NCBI GenBank assembly: GCA_028285345.1
Contig: JANQPT010000049.1
Coordinates: forward strand, 1-64,000
DNA length: 64,000 nt
DNA from: Planctomycetales bacterium
GTDB lineage: Bacteria; Planctomycetota; Planctomycetia; Planctomycetales; Planctomycetaceae
Direction of reading: 5' to 3'
Below, one piece after another: positions 59,415 to 64,000 of this stretch (position 1 is its first letter; the number at the start of each line of letters is the position of its first letter). Under the pieces are notes generated by a model that worked only from the letters and a program-made list of their open reading frames with translations, searched no databases and was not told the origin of the DNA. The position numbers and the translations under genes are program-made.

Positions 59415-60881
59415 TTAAGGCGAACGCGACATCCACGGAAGTCGCAGACTTGCCGACAACGGGGGCAACAGCAACGATAGAGCGACAATTAAGGCAATCG
59501 GGGCCAGCAGTGTGACCACCAGCATCGCCGACAACCCACCCGCTTGACCGTAGTGCATGAAATTGTATAGCCGCATCGGCGCCGGGTCCAATCCGGAGGG
59601 ACGCAGCAGCGACGGCAACGTCGGATCAAGATAGGCCCACCAGCTGAGGAAAACGATCGACCAGAAGCGGCCGCGATATTTGAGCTGCCAGAGCAGTCGT
59701 CCCGCTGCAGCGCGTCCGGCTCGCGAGGGACTGCTGCGCGACAACGTCTCGGCGAGAAACAGAGACTCACGCCGTCGCGCCGCCGCTTCCAATAACCGCA
59801 ATAAGATCGCGCGCGGCAGTAAAAACAGCACCAACGCGGCGAACCACGGCAAGGGTGTGTCATACCAACGGTTGAGGAACCGGGATTGAAACAGGGAGAG
59901 CACCGTCAGCCCGATCGTGAGCGCGCCGCAGAATCCCGGCAGCGACAGCACCACCGCCGTGGTGGTGCGGCACCACCCGAACTGAGTTCGCTGAGGCGCG
60001 CGAACCAGCCATCCCGACACGGCATATGTGGCAATTGACGCGGCCAGAGCCATCGCGATTCCGGCTGTGATCTCACGAAACAGACGGGGATTTCTCACGA
60101 GGACCGCCCAGCCCTCGACCGTTCCTTTGAAGACAATTTGAAACGGCACAATGCAGACCAGCAAAGTTCCGATCAACAGAAGTCCGCAGAGCAAACCGAA
60201 AATCCATCCCCGCGCGGTTCCCGCGGCCGTCCGTTGAATCCCACCTGCGGCGCGACTCTTGAGCAGTATCGGCAGCACCATCGCGATCACGGCGACTTGG
60301 CAGAGCGTGGGAAGCAGCGCGTTCTGCAATGTCTGACTAAGCGGCAACCCTTGTGCCTGCTGGTCGAACAGCCACACCGTCCAGGATGTCGCGTTGAGCA
60401 ATGACACTAAGTCGATCTCTTGAAACGCCAACAAAAACATCAACAGCCCTGCCGGCAACACCGCCCGCCAGGAACCGCGCAACGAATATTCGAGCAGCGT
60501 TGCGAGTCGGCTCAAGGCGGATTGACTTGCCGGAATCGCCAGCCGCCGGCAGAAAAGCGCCTGAGGAGAAATCGGCGGGGGCGGCGCAAAATAAACGATT
60601 GCCGTTCCGGCCGGCAGCACCTTAAAAAAGAGGAGCAGCGCATAGAACAGTTCGTTCCATCGCGGGTGATGGATCAGCGACAACGAAAAGTTGTAGTAGG
60701 CATAGCCGATCACTAAGTCGGGAGTGAAAAAGAGGGTCAATAGCACGGCCCACAACAAGGTTTGCATGCGGCCGCGCGCCGCCGAGAGCAGACGGCTCAG
60801 CGCGAAGCAGACCGGAACGGCACAAACGGCAATCAGCGCACTCCGCAGAAGAGTCCAGCCGCATGCCTCCGCCAGACTCAC
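59415..60881 (-). CDS. ABC importer permease (FbpB-like, double-length)
   Basis: The start is GTG 60881, which overlaps the binding protein stop by four bases and follows GGGAG by about eight; a longer frame from 60914 would overlap by 37. The 488-residue protein has two homologous sets of about six membrane helices, as in FbpB/ThiP permeases; the second half's 'LLRLLEAAARRRESLFLAETLSRSS' region carries an EAA-like ATPase-contact loop, and the first half's counterpart includes 'PPPPISPQALFCRRLAIP'. It should form the channel of an importer with the neighbouring binding protein and ATPase. Fe3+ is the best guess; thiamine or another oxyanion is possible. Confidence 0.85.
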   Translation of the reverse strand: MSLAEACGWTLLRSALIAVCAVPVCFALSRLLSAARGRMQTLLWAVLLTLFFTPDLVIGYAYYNFSLSLIHHPRWNELFYALLLFFKVLPAGTAIVYFAPPPPISPQALFCRRLAIPASQSALSRLATLLEYSLRGSWRAVLPAGLLMFLLAFQEIDLVSLLNATSWTVWLFDQQAQGLPLSQTLQNALLPTLCQVAVIAMVLPILLKSRAAGGIQRTAAGTARGWIFGLLCGLLLIGTLLVCIVPFQIVFKGTVEGWAVLVRNPRLFREITAGIAMALAASIATYAVSGWLVRAPQRTQFGWCRTTTAVVLSLPGFCGALTIGLTVLSLFQSRFLNRWYDTPLPWFAALVLFLLPRAILLRLLEAAARRRESLFLAETLSRSSPSRAGRAAAGRLLWQLKYRGRFWSIVFLSWWAYLDPTLPSLLRPSGLDPAPMRLYNFMHYGQAGGLSAMLVVTLLAPIALIVALSLLLPPLSASLRLPWMSRSP

Positions 60882-61960
60882 TGCCCATACTCCCCTTGAA
60901 GCCAAGCGAGGCACTGATTTCGCGCATCGTTAAGAACCCGCAGGTCGTAACCCCGCTCAACCCAAGGCAAAAGCTGCGTGACGTCGTCGGGAAGTCTCTG
61001 CTCATCGACCGGCCCCAGGGGCACTTGCCGCGATTTCGAATTCGCCAGGGCCAATTCGGTTTCCGCCGAGAGCAGAAAATCGACCAGCTTGCGCGCTTCA
61101 TCTCGATGCTGTGTGCCTTCAATGATCGCGACCGTATTGGGGATGCAAATTGTCTGTTGGTTTTCCAGCGTGACCGGCACCATCGCCACAGGACTGCCGT
61201 CATCGACCGCTAGAAAGAAATCATCGGTGTCGGTCAAACCCCAATGGCAGACACCTTGAGCGACCAAGTTTTTGACGGTGGCATTGCCGGTGACGACGCG
61301 GATGCCTCGCTTGAGCAAATCGGCGTTCCACGATTTGAGTTTGTCCGTGCCCCAGAGGTGCCAATAGACGCAGTATTGCGTGAGAGTCGTCCCGTACAGC
61401 GGTTTGGCGATCGCCGTCTCCGAGAGGTCTCCTTTCCACGCCTCGTCGATCGCGTCGGCGGTCGCCTGCATTTCGTTGGTGTTGACAATGTAGACGCGAA
61501 ACCGAGCGGCGAAACCGGCCCAATACGCTTCCGCATCTCGGTAGATTTCGGGAATGCGGTCGAAGCCCGATCCGCGATACGATTGGAGCACTCCCTGGTG
61601 TTTCAAATGCAGCGTGCCGAGCAGTTCGTTGTTCCAAAACACGTCACAGCGAGGATTGTCCTTCTCGCGGACGAGTTGCTGGACCAGTCCCAGCGATTTT
61701 GTCGCCTCAGTGTCATACCGCGGCGAGACTTGGATGCCGGTCTGCTCGGTAAACTTTTGCAGGATTTCGTCGGCATACAACGAATCGTGAGCACAGTAGA
61801 CGACCAACGGTCCGGGGCGGTTGTCATTTGTGCATCCACCGAGCAGGCCGATACACAACAGAGCAAGGAGAGCCGGCAACCGCCGCAGTGCAGAGCGCGA
61901 TCGCGGCGGTTTCAGGCGGTGGTCTTGACTCCGGGCGCTTCGTGCACACTCTCGCGGCAT
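60878..61960 (-). CDS. ABC importer substrate-binding lipoprotein (FbpA-like)
   Basis: The 360-residue protein has a basic N-terminus and lipobox 'LLGGC' (Cys43), so it is expected to be a membrane-anchored periplasmic protein. The body is a type II binding protein of the iron(III)/thiamine group: 'LVVYCAHDSLYADEILQKF', 'TGIQVSPRYDTEATKSLGLVQ', 'PRCDVFWNNELLGTLHL' and 'PLYGTTLTQYCVYWH'. The overlap with the permease GTG shows an operon. The gene is 12 bases downstream of the coiled-coil protein. An iron-binding Tyr pair is not evident, so the ligand is uncertain. Confidence 0.87.
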   Translation of the reverse strand: MPRECARSARSQDHRLKPPRSRSALRRLPALLALLCIGLLGGCTNDNRPGPLVVYCAHDSLYADEILQKFTEQTGIQVSPRYDTEATKSLGLVQQLVREKDNPRCDVFWNNELLGTLHLKHQGVLQSYRGSGFDRIPEIYRDAEAYWAGFAARFRVYIVNTNEMQATADAIDEAWKGDLSETAIAKPLYGTTLTQYCVYWHLWGTDKLKSWNADLLKRGIRVVTGNATVKNLVAQGVCHWGLTDTDDFFLAVDDGSPVAMVPVTLENQQTICIPNTVAIIEGTQHRDEARKLVDFLLSAETELALANSKSRQVPLGPVDEQRLPDDVTQLLPWVERGYDLRVLNDARNQCLAWLQGEYGQ

Positions 61961-61972
61961 CGATCGTATCCT

Positions 61973-63577
61973 TTACTTGTTCGACTGATCCTTGTCACCG
62001 TCGTCGAGTGAATCGAAGTAGCTCTTGATCCCGTCCAAGTAGCCGGGCGGAATCTGCTCTTTGACGATTGCTTCCGCGACTCCCTGTTTGACCTTTTGGA
62101 TTGACTCGCGATATTCCTGCTTGGCGTCGCCGCGGTCGCTTAAGCCCTTGTCTTTGAGGGTCAGCAGCACTTTTCCGGGTCGGATCTTTGCCGGCGATTT
62201 CTCGTTGACGAACGTTGAATCCTCGTCGTCGTTTTCTTCAACGGTTCCACCGCGGCCATTTTGATCACCGCCCGTTCCGTTGCCGTCTCTCTGCGCCAAT
62301 AACTGCTCGTAATACTCTTCGTAATCTTCGAGTGACTGGAATTCCTCCATCCCTTCGCCGTCGAGTTCGCCTTTGCCGTTGACCTGCTTGGCCTGCTGAA
62401 TTGCCTCCAGTGCCTGCTCCAAATTCTCCAGGTCTTTCGCAGACTGGGCGATTTCCCGAAGTTCCATTTTCGTGAGATCCATCGATTCCGAGAGCGCCTC
62501 TAAGGCTTCGGTTGACAAACCTTCGCGCTTGGACGCTTCAAGCTGTTTCATTGCCCGTTTCACAGCGGCTGCCAGCGGTTTGGAATCCAACTTGCTCGAC
62601 GCCAACTCTTCCATATCGCGCAGACGCTGTTTGATCTTCTCCCGCATTTCCGCTTTCTTCACCGGGTCCTTGGTCTTGGCCAGTTTCTGGAGTTCGGCCT
62701 TGATCAGGTCGATCTCTTTTTGCAGGCTCTCCGTCGAACCGTCCTGCAACTCGCGGGTCCATTTGACAAGTTTGGCCTTCTTGATGCCCCCGAAGTTCTG
62801 GTTGGAGTCTTCGGACTTGCTGAATAGATCTTTGAGCTTCTTGTTATTGAGTTTGCGCCACTTCTCGCCCAGCTTTTTCTGATGCTCGGCCAGCTTCTGC
62901 GCGTTGCCTTTGCGGTCCTCGCGTTTCGCGGTTTGAAAGGCCTTCTTGAGGTCCTCAATCGCTTTTTCGACCTGCTTGGACTCTTCGCTGAGGCCGTCGC
63001 CTTTTTTCTTCAGTTGTGCCGTCCGCAGTTTGGTTGCCTTGCGGCTCTCCTGCAAATCTTTCTTGCGATTCTCCTCAGCTTGCGCGGCCTGCACATCCCC
63101 GAATGGATCGAATTGTGGGAACCACAACGTCGCGGCCAACAGCACCCCCAAAGTCACCGCGGAATTCAGCAGCCGCCGCTGCCAGGTGAACGGCACGACA
63201 GAATCGGGCTTGATTTCTGATGCATGCTGCTCCGCGTCGCGCGCCACGAGCGGCTTGTACTCGCCGGGGGACTTCTCCAGCAACGTCGCCGTTAGGTACA
63301 GGTCCTTCGTTCCGCTGCGCTGATCCACCAGACGGGCCAATTCCGGATCAGTCGGCCGCCGATAGAGCAGAAATCCCAAGACCAAAGCGCCGGCGGGGAT
63401 TGCCAAGAGCGTGTAGGGATCAATTCGGCTGGGAAACTTTCCAGTGAGCCGAAAGGTCAACAGCACTGCCGCGTAGAGACCCGCTAACACATAAAACGAA
63501 ACGTAGCAGCGGCGTCCAAACAGCGCCAGCCGTTGACGCAGCCCTACTTGCTTGAGCATTTGAGCCGTTTCCGTCAT
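61973..63577 (-). CDS. Membrane protein with long coiled coil (DUF4175-like)
   Basis: The start at 63577 follows GGAG by eight bases ('MTETAQMLKQVGLRQRL'). Two membrane helices near 35-85 ('YVLAGLYAAVLLTFRL', 'YTLLAIPAGALVLGFLL') and one near 150-170 precede about 270 residues of Lys/Glu/Gln/Leu-rich heptads (about 175-440). A Gly/Asn/Asp-rich linker and a C-terminal region ('KIRPGKVLLTLKDKGLSDRG', 'YRESIQKVKQGVAEAI') follow. It resembles the TIGR02302/DUF4175 membrane proteins linked to MoxR/vWA loci. Together with the EF-hand gene 35 bases upstream it begins the visible long cluster. Confidence 0.82.
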   Translation of the reverse strand: MTETAQMLKQVGLRQRLALFGRRCYVSFYVLAGLYAAVLLTFRLTGKFPSRIDPYTLLAIPAGALVLGFLLYRRPTDPELARLVDQRSGTKDLYLTATLLEKSPGEYKPLVARDAEQHASEIKPDSVVPFTWQRRLLNSAVTLGVLLAATLWFPQFDPFGDVQAAQAEENRKKDLQESRKATKLRTAQLKKKGDGLSEESKQVEKAIEDLKKAFQTAKREDRKGNAQKLAEHQKKLGEKWRKLNNKKLKDLFSKSEDSNQNFGGIKKAKLVKWTRELQDGSTESLQKEIDLIKAELQKLAKTKDPVKKAEMREKIKQRLRDMEELASSKLDSKPLAAAVKRAMKQLEASKREGLSTEALEALSESMDLTKMELREIAQSAKDLENLEQALEAIQQAKQVNGKGELDGEGMEEFQSLEDYEEYYEQLLAQRDGNGTGGDQNGRGGTVEENDDEDSTFVNEKSPAKIRPGKVLLTLKDKGLSDRGDAKQEYRESIQKVKQGVAEAIVKEQIPPGYLDGIKSYFDSLDDGDKDQSNK

Positions 63578-63612
63578 GAGCACACTCCAGCCATTGTTTG
63601 CAGCCTGCGAAA

Positions 63613-64000
63613 TCACGGGGACGTGGATGCGTCCACGCTCTCTGATGTCGATGTCTCGCCAGCCGGCGTTTGTCTACTATTCTGACTCCCGCCGGCGTTT
63701 TGATCAACCTGCGCCGCCTCTTCAACGTCGATCAATCCGTCGCCGTCCCGGTCGATTTTCTCAAACGTGGCGCGCGGCCCCAAGAACTCGCGCCGGGAAA
63801 TATCGCCGTCTCTGTTACGATCCATCTTTTGAAACCAAACTGGGGCGGACTGATCCTCCGCCGGGCGGCGGGCCTGCATATTGACTTGATTTGCGGCCAT
63901 TTCCGGTCCGGAAAACAGCAGCGATTCTCCGACTCCGAACGTCAGCTTGTATTTGTTGGGAACTTCGGTCAATGCCAGACGTCCGTCGCCGTTGGCATCC
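63613..64000 (-). CDS. EF-hand protein, C-terminal part (5' end outside window)
   Basis: The frame is open to the right edge of the window and ends at 63613. Three calcium-binding loops are visible: 'DANGDGRLALTE' at the edge, 'DRNRDGDISRREF' and 'DRDGDGLIDVEEA', each with Asp at positions 1, 3 and 5 and an acidic residue at 12. A polar Ser/Thr-rich tail ends the protein. The region between loops one and two ('YKLTFGVGESLLFSGPEMAA') is beta-rich and does not look like a standard EF-hand linker. Probably a secreted or periplasmic calcium-binding protein and the first visible gene of the long cluster. Confidence 0.8.
   Translation of the reverse strand, partial: DANGDGRLALTEVPNKYKLTFGVGESLLFSGPEMAANQVNMQARRPAEDQSAPVWFQKMDRNRDGDISRREFLGPRATFEKIDRDGDGLIDVEEAAQVDQNAGGSQNSRQTPAGETSTSESVDASTSP

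Noticed and set aside
1..64000. tRNA, rRNA, insertion sequences, integrase or phage genes
   Set aside because: I looked for tRNA-like cloverleafs, transposase motifs and integrase signatures and found none I can support.

Overview
The window looks like a piece of a planctomycete chromosome, most likely from the Planctomycetaceae/Pirellulaceae side of the phylum. The evidence is the set of families present: a DUF1559 pilin-like protein, a cytochrome-motif DUF1549/DUF1553 protein, a Tat-exported DUF1501 protein, a DUF1080 protein, a CxPSR sulfatase, secreted calcium-repeat proteins with the planctomycetal FENLEDRRLMAA-type N-terminus, and MoxR/DUF58/vWA modules. I see no rRNA, tRNA, CRISPR array, insertion sequence or phage gene.

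Layout. 1-3.5 kb: a truncated gene, a small exported protein, a DinB-fold protein and a DUF1559 protein followed by a clear terminator. 4.3-8.3 kb: three tandem RTX-like repeat proteins, the last two closed by strong intrinsic terminators. 8.4-10 kb: a purple-acid-phosphatase-like enzyme and a small membrane protein. 10.2-12.36 kb: an AT-richer island with a convergent AbiEii-like toxin and AbiEi-like antitoxin, each broken by one in-frame stop codon, and beside them three long perfect palindromes sharing an AGTATRTATACT core. 12.4-21 kb: catabolic and secreted enzymes (DUF1549/LamG/DUF1553, dienelactone hydrolase, sulfatase, NagB-like protein, DUF1501). 21.4-23.3 kb: a CysQ/HAL2 phosphatase and a CysH reductase, a sulfur assimilation pair. 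23.4-28 kb: a first MoxR-DUF58-BatA/vWA operon. 28.3-35.5 kb: mixed genes (TIM-barrel isomerase, FxsA, DUF1080, HDOD regulator, LRR protein, D-threonine-aldolase-like enzyme), plus a 46-residue membrane peptide.

35.6-64 kb: eighteen consecutive genes on the minus strand, many overlapping by 4 bases. Read in transcription order they are: EF-hand protein, coiled-coil membrane protein, an FbpABC-type importer whose ATPase is fused in frame to a lipoprotein-like NHL propeller, a 1002-residue vWA protein, MoxR, DUF58, BatA/vWA, a large membrane protein, an ABC exporter (ATPase plus two permeases), a second large membrane protein, and another ATPase with three paralogous permeases. The order resembles a cell-envelope machine in which AAA+/vWA proteins are coupled to ABC-2 type (Gld-like) transporters; that functional reading is inference.

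Intergenic DNA carries several families of short hairpin repeats (TGT-loop, TCAC-loop, TTCCCAA-arm), including a 56-bp direct repeat that spans the start codon of the first BatA-like gene.
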